Positions 35,528 through 43,688 of a stretch of 64,000 bases of DNA are shown in pieces. The stretch covers positions 62,001 to 126,000 of the forward strand of contig JAJVIN010000034.1 of NCBI GenBank assembly GCA_022071945.1. The letters run 5' to 3'. Made by a program: the position numbers and the translations under genes. The notes beneath the pieces were generated by a model. The model had not been told where the DNA came from, did no database searches, and saw only the letters and a list, made by a program, of their open reading frames with translations. Source of the stretch: Thermoanaerobaculia bacterium. Its GTDB lineage: Bacteria > Acidobacteriota > Thermoanaerobaculia > UBA5066. The stretch's first letter is position 1. Each line of letters opens with the position of its first letter.

Positions 35528-35566
35528 AGGCCCCGGTGACGAGCGCCGGGGCCTTCGTTTTCTTCC
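35528..35566 (+). terminator. Hairpin terminator after the barrel gene
   Basis: AGGCCCCGG and CCGGGGCCT form a 9-bp perfect stem around a 9-nt loop, followed by TCGTTTTCTT. It ends the plus-strand kinase operon just before the convergent minus-strand gene. Confidence 0.8.
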
Positions 35567-35587
35567 GCCGCGATCGTTCTGCTGGGC

Positions 35588-36724
35588 TCAGAGCTCGCTG
35601 GCTGGGGGCGGTGCGTCGCCTCCGCCCCCGTCCGGACCGCGTCCCCCCCCTGCGGGCCGGCCTCGCCCACGGCCCCGGCGGCGAGAGCGGCCCCGATCCC
35701 GGTCGCGGCCTCCCTCGGACTGCGGACGTTCCTGAGTGGGCCCGGCCGCCTCTGAGCGTTTCGGCGTCCTCGCATCACCAGCGGTCCCTTCAGTTCCTGG
35801 CTTCTGCCCCCCGTGTTCCGGGCGCCCCCCTCGGTGATTGCGGGGACGTCCCTCGGAGCGACCCGGGCGCGCGCGCTCTTCTCCCCGTTCCGCGGACGGC
35901 CTCTGTTCGGGCTGCGGCCGCTGTTCAGGCTGCGGCCGCTGTTCGGGCTGCGCTCCGCCCATCGAGGCCGAGGGCTCCTGGCCGGGCTGCCCGGGCGGCC
36001 TCTGCCCCTGCTGGCCTCCTCTCCCTCTCCGCCTCCGGCCCCGCCCCTTGCTCTGTTCCGGCGAGGGCCCGGACTGGGAGCCCTGAGCCCCCTGAAGCTG
36101 ACCAGAAGGCTGTGGCGCGGGACTGGCTGGGCTGGCCTGCGGGGGTCGAGATGCCTGCGGTCTCTCGGACTTCTCGCCGCCCTTCTGGGGCTGCGCCGGT
36201 CCCCGTGGCCTCTGCTTCTGTCCCCGCTGCTTTTCCTTCTGCTTCTGCCGGCGGCGCTCCTCTGCCTTCCTCTGCGCGGCCAGGGCCTCTTGACGCTTTC
36301 GCCACTCTCCGTCGAGCTCGTCCGCGAGGGCCTGGTCATCCTCGTTCATCACTTGCCGGAACCGCAGCATGACGCTGGTTTCCGCCGCCTGCGCCGACAG
36401 CGCCGCGATGATCCGGTCCCGGGCAGGGGCATGCTTCTCGCGCACCAGGGACGGCAGACAGGTCGAGTCGGAGAGGACCATCCGGGAGAAGAAGACCCGC
36501 TTCGTTGCGCCCTCCGGGTCCTTGAGCACGAGGATGAAGAGATCCTGTTCGTGCTCCAGGTCGTGCTCCTTGTATGTAAAGCCCGGAAAGGCCTCCTCCG
36601 CGAGCTCCGTCAGGACGTCCAGGTACTTCTCGCCGAGCTCGAAGGTCTGCTCCAGCGAAACGACCCGGTCTCTGAATATCTTGGTTGTGGGTCCGGCCTC
36701 TTTGCGTCCTTCGTAAATCGCCAT
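35588..36724 (-). CDS. Unknown globular domain with long Arg/Gly/Gln/Pro-rich tail
   Basis: Residues 1 to about 135 form a mixed alpha/beta domain I do not recognise. An Arg/Lys/Glu-rich coiled stretch (about 136-172) and about 200 residues of low-complexity sequence follow. The tail contains Gln-Pro-Glu-Gln-Arg-Pro repeats (about 262-280), Arg-rich blocks (GRGRRRRGRG) and Gly-rich patches, like the disordered RGG tails of RNA-binding proteins. TAGACT lies 10 nt upstream, with GAGGAG between, so it has its own promoter. Cytoplasmic; an RNA- or nucleoid-binding role is inference. Confidence 0.65.
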   Translation of the reverse strand: MAIYEGRKEAGPTTKIFRDRVVSLEQTFELGEKYLDVLTELAEEAFPGFTYKEHDLEHEQDLFILVLKDPEGATKRVFFSRMVLSDSTCLPSLVREKHAPARDRIIAALSAQAAETSVMLRFRQVMNEDDQALADELDGEWRKRQEALAAQRKAEERRRQKQKEKQRGQKQRPRGPAQPQKGGEKSERPQASRPPQASPASPAPQPSGQLQGAQGSQSGPSPEQSKGRGRRRRGRGGQQGQRPPGQPGQEPSASMGGAQPEQRPQPEQRPQPEQRPSAERGEERARPGRSEGRPRNHRGGRPEHGGQKPGTEGTAGDARTPKRSEAAGPTQERPQSEGGRDRDRGRSRRRGRGRGRPAGGGRGPDGGGGDAPPPASEL

Positions 36725-36737
36725 CAGCTCCTCGAGT

Positions 36738-37289
36738 CTACCAATCGAACCGCGCCTGTCTCTTCTCGAGAAAGGCCCGGACCCCTTCCTCTCGATCCGG
36801 CAGCGTCATGACGAACCGGAAGGCGGCGAGCTCCCGGGCGAACGCGGATTCTGCCGCGCCGCCCCGGCCAGCATCCAGGAGATCGAGGAGGACGTGAAGG
36901 GCCCGGGCCGAGTGGGTGGTGCCAACACGCCGTCTCAGGAGGGCATCTGCCGGCACACGGCTCCCATGAACGAGAACGGCCGCTCTGAGCTCCCGTTCTC
37001 CGGCGGACCAGAGGAGAGGGGCCAAAAGGGCGCGACGCAGATCGAGCACCGCTCCCGGGGTCCACTCCGCTCCTGATGCGAGCGCGGCCACCTCGACGAG
37101 GGGCGTCTTCAGGGTCCCGGAGAAACGCGCGACGAAGGGAGCCGCGGCTCGCGCCAGGTTCAGCAGGAGATCGAGCCGGGTAACGGCCCGAGGCGCTCCC
37201 GCGAGATCGAGCTCGAAGGCCTCGCCCGACAGCGACACTTGGTCGAGCTGTGCGAGAGTCGTCCCGGCGACGAGGCGAAGCCGCCTCAA
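36738..37289 (-). CDS. Divergent or truncated enoyl-CoA hydratase/isomerase
   Basis: The C-terminal half resembles a crotonase: an amphipathic helix with a Glu, then a Arg-Glu-Glu-Gly-Val-Arg-Ala-Phe-Leu-Glu-Lys-Arg end, as in Glu-Gly-x-x-Ala-Phe-Leu-Glu-Lys-Arg of family members. The whole is 183 residues, compared with about 255 for the family, and I do not see the oxyanion-hole Gly-Gly motif. It starts at TTG 37289, overlapping the upstream stop as TTGA. It may be a degraded paralogue or a new variant; activity is doubtful. Confidence 0.55.
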   Translation of the reverse strand: MRRLRLVAGTTLAQLDQVSLSGEAFELDLAGAPRAVTRLDLLLNLARAAAPFVARFSGTLKTPLVEVAALASGAEWTPGAVLDLRRALLAPLLWSAGERELRAAVLVHGSRVPADALLRRRVGTTHSARALHVLLDLLDAGRGGAAESAFARELAAFRFVMTLPDREEGVRAFLEKRQARFDW

Positions 37290-38416
37290 AGCGAGAGCCC
37301 TCCGAACCGAATGACGGACTGGGCGTGCCCTCCCGGCGAGAACTCTCCTCTTTGCCTGAGGGCGCCGGCAGAAAGAGTCTCGGTCAGGCTCTCGGACAGG
37401 AATCGCTCGAGGATCCCCGCGAGCCCGGTCTCGTCTCCCGGGTCCGCCAGGAGGCCCGACTCACCCTCCCTCACCACCTCGGTCAGGCCGTCCACCCGGC
37501 TCCCGAGAATCGCCCGGCCAAACGCGATGGCGTCGGCCGCGATGCCAGAACCCGTGGCCGCCCGGTACGGACAGACGACGGCATCCGCCGCAGAGAACCA
37601 GAGCCCCCTCTCCTCCTCCGTCAGGTATCGGAGCTCGAGACGGATTTGCGGATCGGCCCGGGCCGTCTCGAGCCTCCTCGCGTCTCCCCACGGTTCTCCC
37701 GCAAACACGAGGAGCGCGCGGGGGTGCCGGGGCGAGATGCGCAAGAAGGCCGAGAGGAGAAGGTCCCAGCCCTTGTAGGACCGAAGCAGTCCCGAGAAGA
37801 GCAGCAGCTGGGCCTCCGGCGGGACTCCCAGACGACGCCGCGCCTCGCTCTTCTCGAAGGAGAATCGAGGCGGCTCGACTGGATGCGGGAGGAAAAGAAC
37901 ATCGGCATCGGGCCGAAGCCCGATCAGCTCTTTTTCGAGCCGCCGGTTCTGGACGACGAAGCGCCGGTAGCGTTCGAGGGGAAGAGAAGACAGCCAGCGC
38001 TTCCAGGCCGCGGATTCGTGGTCGTAGAGGTTGTGGCAGTAGAGGATCGTTCTCTGGCCCAGGCTCGCGGGCAAGCCGTTGAAAAAGAGGAGGGTGTGGA
38101 GCGCGAAGAAGGCCGTCCACCACGGAACCACGAGAAAGGCCGGATCCCATCGAGCCGCATCATCAGCGGCCGCGACGAACGTGAGCGGGTTCAGACCGTC
38201 CAGAAAGGCGTCGATCCGTCCGCAATCGGCCGGCCAGTCGCCTTCGGCGGCCTGGGACTCTCCCGGATACAGGACTGCCGGATAGAGCCTCTCGAACGTC
38301 GCGATCCTCACGTCGGCCCCCATCCGTGAAAGCTCCCGGGCGAGGCGGTACGTCTGATCCGCGATTCCACTTCGAAAAGGGGGCAAGGGCCCGAGAAGGA
38401 AGACGCGGCGGTTCAT
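37286..38416 (-). CDS. GT4-type glycosyltransferase
   Basis: The 376-residue protein has two Rossmann halves. The N-terminal part opens with Leu-Gly-Pro-Leu-Pro-Pro-Phe and carries an acceptor-like His-Asn-Leu-Tyr-Asp-His segment. The C-terminal half has the GT4 donor-site pattern, with Leu-Leu-Phe-Ser-Gly-Leu-Leu-Arg-Ser-Tyr-Lys-Gly and a later Asp-Ala-Ile-Ala-Phe-Gly-Arg. It starts with ATGA overlap with the rlmI-like gene (38413-38416). No signal peptide. The sugar and acceptor are unknown. Confidence 0.85.
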   Translation of the reverse strand: MNRRVFLLGPLPPFRSGIADQTYRLARELSRMGADVRIATFERLYPAVLYPGESQAAEGDWPADCGRIDAFLDGLNPLTFVAAADDAARWDPAFLVVPWWTAFFALHTLLFFNGLPASLGQRTILYCHNLYDHESAAWKRWLSSLPLERYRRFVVQNRRLEKELIGLRPDADVLFLPHPVEPPRFSFEKSEARRRLGVPPEAQLLLFSGLLRSYKGWDLLLSAFLRISPRHPRALLVFAGEPWGDARRLETARADPQIRLELRYLTEEERGLWFSAADAVVCPYRAATGSGIAADAIAFGRAILGSRVDGLTEVVREGESGLLADPGDETGLAGILERFLSESLTETLSAGALRQRGEFSPGGHAQSVIRFGGLSL

Positions 38417-39618
38417 ACACGCCGGAGAAGGAACGCCTTCAGGTAGCTCCCTTCCGGACAGTAGACGGAGACCGGGTGGTCGGGCCCGGCCCCGCGCTCC
38501 TCGAGAATCTGGATCCGCGCTCCCGCATCCAGGGCGGCCGCGAAGAGGACCTTCTGAAAGAGCTCGGCGGAGACGGGGCCCGAGCAGGAACAGGCGAGGA
38601 GCAGCCCTCCCGGGGGCAGGAGCTTGATCGCGAGACGGTTGATGTCCTTGTAGCCCCGGCAGGCGCGCTCCACGTCCCCTCGCTTCTTCGCGAACGCCGG
38701 TGGATCGGTGATGACGAGATCCCACTTCTGTGCCAGCGTGTACCTCACGCGCAGGTCATCGAAGACATCGGCCAGGATGAAGTCGACCTTCCGGTCCGGA
38801 CCTTCTGGATCCTGACCGTTCAGGCGATGGTTGAGGCGGGCGAGTTCCAGGGCGGGAGCCGCGCTGTCGACCTGTTCGACCCACGGGCTTCCTCCCGCGA
38901 TTGCGGCCACGCCGAAGGCGCCGGAGTAGGAGAAGAGGTTGAGGACCTTCCTGCCGCCGGCGTGCTGCCGGATCAAGTTCCTGTTCTCGCGCTGATCCAG
39001 GAAGAAACCGGTCTTCTGACCCGAGAAGATGTCGGCCAGGAATCGCATTCCTCGTTCCCGAAATTCCACGCGTTCGGGGACGTGCTCTCCCCACAGCAGT
39101 TCATCCTCGAGCGCGAGCCCCTCTCCTTCCCGGGATGAGAGGTCGTTTTTCTGGACGATCACGGAACCAGGAAAGAACTCCTGGAGGGGTGGCAGCCAGT
39201 AGGGCCGGGCCATCTCCGTCCCCTCGGTGGTCGCCTGGACGGCGAGCACGGGACCGTACCGGTCGACGACGAGACCGGGCAAGAAGTCGCCCTCGGCGTG
39301 GATCGCCCGGTAGCCGTCCGTGTCCTCGGGAACGACACGCTGGCGCAGCGCGAGAGCGCTCCGGATCAGCTCCTTCACGAAACCGGGATCCGGAGCGTCC
39401 GGGAGGAAGGACCAGAGGCGGGCAGCGAGCGGGGAGCGGGGAGAGGTGAAAGCCCATCCGAGCACCTCGCCACGGCCGGCGGTGACGGGAAGCGGTCCAC
39501 GGGGTGAGGCCGGAGGCGGGGTGGACTCGAGACTCCCCGCAAAGACCCACGGATGGCAGCGGCGCACGGACTCCTCGCGGCCAGGCCTGAGTCTGAGTGT
39601 CGGCGGAGCCTCGCTCAT
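38413..39618 (-). CDS. rlmI: 23S rRNA (cytosine-C5) methyltransferase, RlmI/YccW family
   Basis: The 401-residue enzyme begins with an N-terminal PUA domain (about 1-75), then an EEHUD-like linker, and a SAM-binding Rossmann domain. Leu-Phe-Ser-Tyr-Ser-Gly-Ala-Phe marks motif I (about 229) and Val-Ile-Thr-Asp-Pro-Pro-Ala-Phe marks motif IV (about 300). A catalytic Cys-Ser-Cys-Ser follows, as in RlmI. The upstream TACAAT box ends 6 nt before the ATG, so it is probably leaderless. It is the first gene of the rlmI-glycosyltransferase-crotonase minus-strand run. Confidence 0.9.
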   Translation of the reverse strand: MSEAPPTLRLRPGREESVRRCHPWVFAGSLESTPPPASPRGPLPVTAGRGEVLGWAFTSPRSPLAARLWSFLPDAPDPGFVKELIRSALALRQRVVPEDTDGYRAIHAEGDFLPGLVVDRYGPVLAVQATTEGTEMARPYWLPPLQEFFPGSVIVQKNDLSSREGEGLALEDELLWGEHVPERVEFRERGMRFLADIFSGQKTGFFLDQRENRNLIRQHAGGRKVLNLFSYSGAFGVAAIAGGSPWVEQVDSAAPALELARLNHRLNGQDPEGPDRKVDFILADVFDDLRVRYTLAQKWDLVITDPPAFAKKRGDVERACRGYKDINRLAIKLLPPGGLLLACSCSGPVSAELFQKVLFAAALDAGARIQILEERGAGPDHPVSVYCPEGSYLKAFLLRRV

Positions 39619-39624
39619 CCGTCC

Positions 39625-39630
39625 ATTGTA
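39625..39630 (-). promoter_or_regulatory. -10 box adjacent to the rlmI start
   Basis: On the minus strand TACAAT ends 6 nt before ATG 39618, so the transcript would start at the start codon. No Shine-Dalgarno sequence is present. Confidence 0.5.
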
Positions 39631-39686
39631 GAGGCGCGCCGCCCGGGGCGCCGGCGGGGCGGATCACGGTGTAGAGTTCGGGAGCA

Positions 39687-40865
39687 ATGGAAATGTTGCT
39701 GGGTCTTCTCGCGGCAGGTGGGATAGGCGTTGCGGCGTGGTCCTGGGCGGCCCTGGCGAGGGCCGCCGCGAGGGAGAAGCGCCTCCTCGACGAACTCTCC
39801 TCCCTGCGGCTGGCCGTTTCCTCGCGTGATTCGGCCACGAGCTCCATCCAGAGCGCGGAACTCTTCAAGAGCCCGCTCGCGCCCGAGGAAGAGAGCCAGC
39901 CCTCTCCGAGCCCCGTGGACAGCCTCGCGGCGTCCGAGGTTTCGAGGACGGATGCCGAGGCGCAGGCCGTTCTCCTCCAGAAGCTCGAGCCCTCGGCAAA
40001 CGAGATCCTCAGCCACGTGGCGGGGCTCGAGCTGCAGCTCTCGGAACGCCTCGAGCGGATCGAGACCGAGGCCCGGAGGCTGACGGGACAGCTGGGCAGC
40101 GTTCCCCAGAAATCCGAGATCGTCCTGCCGCCCCTCGGTCCCTCCCTGGACCGCGCGGCCGACGCCCACGAGGCCCTCCGGGATGCCCTGTCGAAGCTGA
40201 GAGGCACCGTGATGGCAGTCGCCTCGGCGGCGGGCAGGCTCCTCGAATCCTCGCGGAACATGCGCGCGTTGACGATCGAGTCCGAGCGGAACATCCAGAG
40301 CCTGGCGCCACTTCTCGCGGCTCTCTCCGGGCTTTCGGACCGGATGAACCTCTTGGCGCTGAACCTGGCCTTGCTCGCGTCGCGCGCCGGCGAGGCCGGA
40401 TCCCCGTTCGAGCAATCCGGAGAGGAGCTCCGGGGTCTTTTCGAGAGCGCCCGGCGTCTCTCACGTGACTTCTCCTCGATCTGTTTGAAGGCCGGAAACG
40501 CCACGAACCGGGCCGCCGAGGCAGGGCAGGAAGTCACGCTCGCCGCTGACAAGACGGTCGAGCGCTCCCGGCACGCAAAGGACGAGCTCGAGAGAATCGC
40601 GACCCTGAGCGAGCTTCTGGCCCAGTCCCTTGACGGTGTGCGGGAGACAGGGAACGCGGTGGGATCCGAGTTCACGCGGCTGACAGCCTCGTGCGAGAGG
40701 ACATTCGCTCAGGCCCGGGGCCAGCACACCGGTCTCTCCGAGGCCGCCGCCCGGGTGGAAGAGACACTCGGGAGACTGCGCCCTCTCTCGGAGTCGGTGT
40801 CTCGTATCCGGACGATTTCCGAAGGTCACGCCATGCGGCTACGGTCCGAACTCGGTAGCCCGTAG
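39687..40865 (+). CDS. Membrane-anchored MCP-like signalling coiled coil
   Basis: A membrane segment (about residues 5-22) is followed by 370 residues of mostly helix without a sensing domain. Around residue 212 the sequence Leu-Ser-Asp-Arg-Met-Asn-Leu-Leu-Ala-Leu-Asn and then Ala-Ser-Arg-Ala-Gly-Glu-Ala-Gly is the hairpin tip of a chemoreceptor, where Asp-Gln-Thr-Asn-Leu-Leu-Ala-Leu-Asn-Ala and Ala-Ala-Arg-Ala-Gly-Glu are usual. Both arms have heptad packing. It lacks HAMP and ligand domains. Cytoplasmic interaction with a CheA/CheW system is possible but no such genes are nearby. Confidence 0.75.
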   Translation: MEMLLGLLAAGGIGVAAWSWAALARAAAREKRLLDELSSLRLAVSSRDSATSSIQSAELFKSPLAPEEESQPSPSPVDSLAASEVSRTDAEAQAVLLQKLEPSANEILSHVAGLELQLSERLERIETEARRLTGQLGSVPQKSEIVLPPLGPSLDRAADAHEALRDALSKLRGTVMAVASAAGRLLESSRNMRALTIESERNIQSLAPLLAALSGLSDRMNLLALNLALLASRAGEAGSPFEQSGEELRGLFESARRLSRDFSSICLKAGNATNRAAEAGQEVTLAADKTVERSRHAKDELERIATLSELLAQSLDGVRETGNAVGSEFTRLTASCERTFAQARGQHTGLSEAAARVEETLGRLRPLSESVSRIRTISEGHAMRLRSELGSP

Positions 40866-40912
40866 GCATCGGTCTTGACTTCGCATCGGCGGCTGGGGAG
40901 ACTCTTTCCTTG

Positions 40913-41440
40913 ATGGTTGAAGACACTCTCGACGCCGCCGAACTTCTCTCGACAGCAGGCTCGGGAGAGCCCGCCGAGCTCATCCAGATGGGGGTCTCCG
41001 CCGCCCGGTCAGGAGGGTTCGAGCGGGGCTTGATCTTCCTTTCCGAGGCCTACCGGCTCTTGCAGGGAGACGCCGCCAAGTTTTCCCCCGTCGCCCTGTC
41101 GAGCTATGGACTGTGCCTGGCCAAGCACAAGGGACGGATCAAGGAAGCCGCCGAGTTCTGCCAGCTCGCCATCGAACGCGAGTTCTACAACCCCGAGCAC
41201 TACGGCAACATGGCAAAGGTCTGGATCCAGGGGCGGGCGAGGCGAAAAGCCGTCGACGCCATCGAGAGGGGCCTGCAGATCGACCCGGGAAACAAGGCCC
41301 TCAGAAAGCTCCGGGAGGAAATCGGAGTCCGGCGGCGGCCCGTGATCCCCTTCCTCCACCGCGACAACCCTCTCAACATCAGCCTCGGCCGGATGCGGCA
41401 CCGCATCCGCGAAAAGCGCCAGGAAAAAAGCCGGGTCTAG
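40913..41440 (+). CDS. Short TPR protein
   Basis: The 175-residue protein has about three TPR-like helical pairs (about 18-130) and a basic C-terminal tail with many Arg and Lys. ATG 40913 is adjacent to a TTG that gives one residue more. It follows the MCP-like gene by 47 nt and is probably co-transcribed. No enzymatic motif. A scaffold role is the most that can be said. Confidence 0.65.
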   Translation: MVEDTLDAAELLSTAGSGEPAELIQMGVSAARSGGFERGLIFLSEAYRLLQGDAAKFSPVALSSYGLCLAKHKGRIKEAAEFCQLAIEREFYNPEHYGNMAKVWIQGRARRKAVDAIERGLQIDPGNKALRKLREEIGVRRRPVIPFLHRDNPLNISLGRMRHRIREKRQEKSRV

Positions 41441-41465
41441 CTCGGGAGTCTCTGGGCGGGAGACA

Positions 41466-41497
41466 ACCGGGGCTCACCTTTCGGGCAAGCCCCCGGT
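41466..41497. terminator. Hairpin between convergent genes
   Basis: ACCGGGG-CT and AG-CCCCCGGT pair over about nine bases with one bulge, around a 13-nt loop. It lies between the TPR gene and the convergent Mrp-type gene. No T run. Confidence 0.5.
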
Positions 41498-41507
41498 CCT
41501 CGCCGGC

Positions 41508-42563
41508 TCAGGCCCCGACCGTCTTGGCGACCCCGCGGGCCAGGTTCATGAAGGCTTCGGTCACGACCGAGCTCGGGTTCGCCGCGACGATGGGCATCCC
41601 CGCGTCACCGCTCAAGGCGACCTGGGGATCGATCGGAATCCCGCCCAGGAACGGAACCCCGAGGAGATCCGCGGTCTTCTGTCCACCTCCGCTCTTGAAG
41701 ATGTGCTCCTTGTGGTGGCACTTCGGACACTCGTAGAAGCTCATGTTCTCGATGATCCCGAGGACGGGGACGTTCACCTGCCGGAACATCGCGAGCCCCT
41801 TGCGGGCATCGATGAGGGCCACGTCCTGCGGCGTCGTCACGATGACGGCGCCGGAGAGCTGCACTTTTTGGGTCAGCGTCAGCTGGGCGTCGCCTGTTCC
41901 CGGCGGCAGGTCGACGATGAGAAAGTCCTGCTGGCCCCAGGCAACGTCGCCCAGGAGCTGCTCGACTGCCTTGTAGACCATGGGCCCCCGCCAGATGACG
42001 GGGGTGTCGACGTCCATCAAGAACCCGATCGACATCACGTTCACGCCGAAACGCGCAATCGGCATGATCTTCTCGTCCTCGTTGAGGAAGGGCTTTTCCT
42101 GGATTCCCATCATCATCTGCTGGGAAGGGCCGTAGATGTCGGAATCCATCAGGCCAACCCGGTAGCCGAGACGCGTCAGGGAGAGAGCCAGGTTGGCGGC
42201 GACAGTGGACTTCCCGACGCCTCCCTTGCCCGAGGCGACGGCCACGATGAAACGGGTGCCGTTCAGGAGGTCCTTCTGAGGCGGGGCCGCGGCGGTGACC
42301 GGCTGGGGGCCCTTCACCTCGACCTTGATCGTGACCGAGCTGACGCCGGGCAGGGCCCGGAGCGCCGCTTCGCACTCGGCCTGGAGCTGTTCGGCGACGC
42401 CGGGCGTGCCCGAAGTGAGCGAGAGGCGGAACGAAACGTTGCCCCCGCCCACGTTTAGATCCTGTACGAACCCAAACGACACGATGTCGCGGGACAGACC
42501 CGGGTACTTGACCTTCTTGAGCGCTTCGAGCGCGGTTTCTTGCGTGAGGGTGGTTTGAGACAA
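41508..42563 (-). CDS. apbC: Mrp/NBP35-type Fe-S cluster carrier ATPase
   Basis: The 351-residue protein has an N-terminal DUF59-like domain (about 1-85), then a deviant Walker A Gly-Lys-Gly-Gly-Val-Gly-Lys-Ser-Thr (about 109-117), Walker B-like Val-Asp-Leu-Pro-Pro-Gly-Thr-Gly-Asp, and a C-terminal Cys-Pro-Lys-Cys that bridges the 4Fe-4S cluster in the dimer. Such proteins hand Fe-S clusters to apo-enzymes; the many Fe-S and molybdo proteins here are possible clients. The start is TTG 42563 with GGAGG 6 nt upstream. A TAGAAT box lies about 20 nt upstream of the start. Confidence 0.92.
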   Translation of the reverse strand: MSQTTLTQETALEALKKVKYPGLSRDIVSFGFVQDLNVGGGNVSFRLSLTSGTPGVAEQLQAECEAALRALPGVSSVTIKVEVKGPQPVTAAAPPQKDLLNGTRFIVAVASGKGGVGKSTVAANLALSLTRLGYRVGLMDSDIYGPSQQMMMGIQEKPFLNEDEKIMPIARFGVNVMSIGFLMDVDTPVIWRGPMVYKAVEQLLGDVAWGQQDFLIVDLPPGTGDAQLTLTQKVQLSGAVIVTTPQDVALIDARKGLAMFRQVNVPVLGIIENMSFYECPKCHHKEHIFKSGGGQKTADLLGVPFLGGIPIDPQVALSGDAGMPIVAANPSSVVTEAFMNLARGVAKTVGA

Positions 42564-42585
42564 GAACGACCTCCGGGCCGGGATT

Positions 42586-43293
42586 CTATTCGGCCGCGGA
42601 GAGTCTGAGGATTTCCCGCCGGACTTCGTCGGCCAGGGTGTTCCGGTCCTCGAACGCCAGACCAGTCGTCTGGATCGGCCGGCCGACCCGCACCTTCACG
42701 CGGCCCGGACGGATCCGGATTCCCTCCTTGCCGATGATCTCGCGAGCCCCGCTGATCCCGATGGGCACGATCGGAATGCCGGTTCGAAGCCCGAGAAGGA
42801 ACCCGGACTTCTTGAACGGGAGAAGTTCTCCGCTCCTGGAGCGAGTCCCCTCCGGGAAAATGGAGACCGACCAGCCTTCCCGGAGCCGCTGTTCCAGCTT
42901 TCCGACGGCTTCCCGGCCGCTGTGCGAGTTCCCCCTCTCGACGGAGACGAATCCGGCAAGGGACATCGACCATCCCAGAAGCGGGATCTTGAACAGGATG
43001 TCCTTGGCGATGAAGCAGAGGTGCTGCGGGATCGCCACAAAGATCGAGATGATGTCGACGGCGGAGGTGTGGTTTGCCATGAAGACGGCCTGCGGGACCG
43101 ACCGCGCCTCCGGATGCGCCTCGACGTCTATCTTCAGGCCGCTGAACCGGAAGATCGACCGTGACCACGACCGGGCGAGCTTCTGGTAGATGCGGGGGCC
43201 CGACGGCAGCCACAGCGTCAGGAGGGCCGCGATGGAATAGACCGCCGTCAGCGTCAGGGCGACAAGCCACGTCCATGCACCGAAGAAAAACAC
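42586..43293 (-). CDS. plsC: 1-acyl-sn-glycerol-3-phosphate acyltransferase
   Basis: PlsC adds the second acyl chain in phosphatidic acid synthesis at the inner membrane. The sequence has an N-terminal hydrophobic helix, the catalytic Asn-His-Thr-Ser-Ala-Val-Asp (HX4D), and Phe-Pro-Glu-Gly-Thr-Arg-Ser-Arg. I place the start at GTG 43293 (235 residues), which precedes the membrane helix; GTG 43332 is an alternative and no Shine-Dalgarno decides between them. It is 22 nt upstream of the Mrp start and may be co-transcribed. Confidence 0.87.
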   Translation of the reverse strand: MFFFGAWTWLVALTLTAVYSIAALLTLWLPSGPRIYQKLARSWSRSIFRFSGLKIDVEAHPEARSVPQAVFMANHTSAVDIISIFVAIPQHLCFIAKDILFKIPLLGWSMSLAGFVSVERGNSHSGREAVGKLEQRLREGWSVSIFPEGTRSRSGELLPFKKSGFLLGLRTGIPIVPIGISGAREIIGKEGIRIRPGRVKVRVGRPIQTTGLAFEDRNTLADEVRREILRLSAAE

Positions 43294-43384
43294 GGCGCGG
43301 AGTTTAAGCCCGGTTTGGCCCGGCGCCGCCACCGGGGCGCCGCGGGGGAGCGATCGGGGCTGCTTCCCGCTGAAAGACTTGACA

Positions 43385-43603
43385 ATGATGAGAGCGAATC
43401 TGCTCGAGTGGCGGGTCACCTCGCTGGAGGGGGCTCTCGAAGCCTGCATCCAGGAGAACCGGGAAGGTTTCAAGCAGCTTCGCCAGGACCTCGAGAACCT
43501 GTAAGAGGCCCAGGACGGCACCCAGAGAAACATCGATCACCTGGGCCTCGAGATGGCCGGCTTCCGCCAGCGAACCTGGGAGCAGCCGGAAGAGAGCCGG
43601 TGA
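43385..43603 (+). pseudogene. Small coiled-coil gene split by a TAA
   Basis: From ATG 43385 the frame encodes a 39-residue helical peptide, ends at TAA 43502-43504, then continues in the same frame and codon style for 32 codons to TGA 43601-43603. Heptad-like Leu/Glu spacing is kept on both sides of the stop. This looks like a 72-residue coiled-coil gene with one nonsense change, or two tiny proteins. No homologue is recognised. Apart from this and the plsC upstream region, the gap 43294-43688 holds nothing I can name. Confidence 0.5.
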
Positions 43604-43688
43604 CTGCGCGAGCCACGAGGGAATCGAGGCCAAGGTATGACGCAGATCATGCCAAGGAAGAGGGCGTGCAGTATCCTCCCCCGACATC

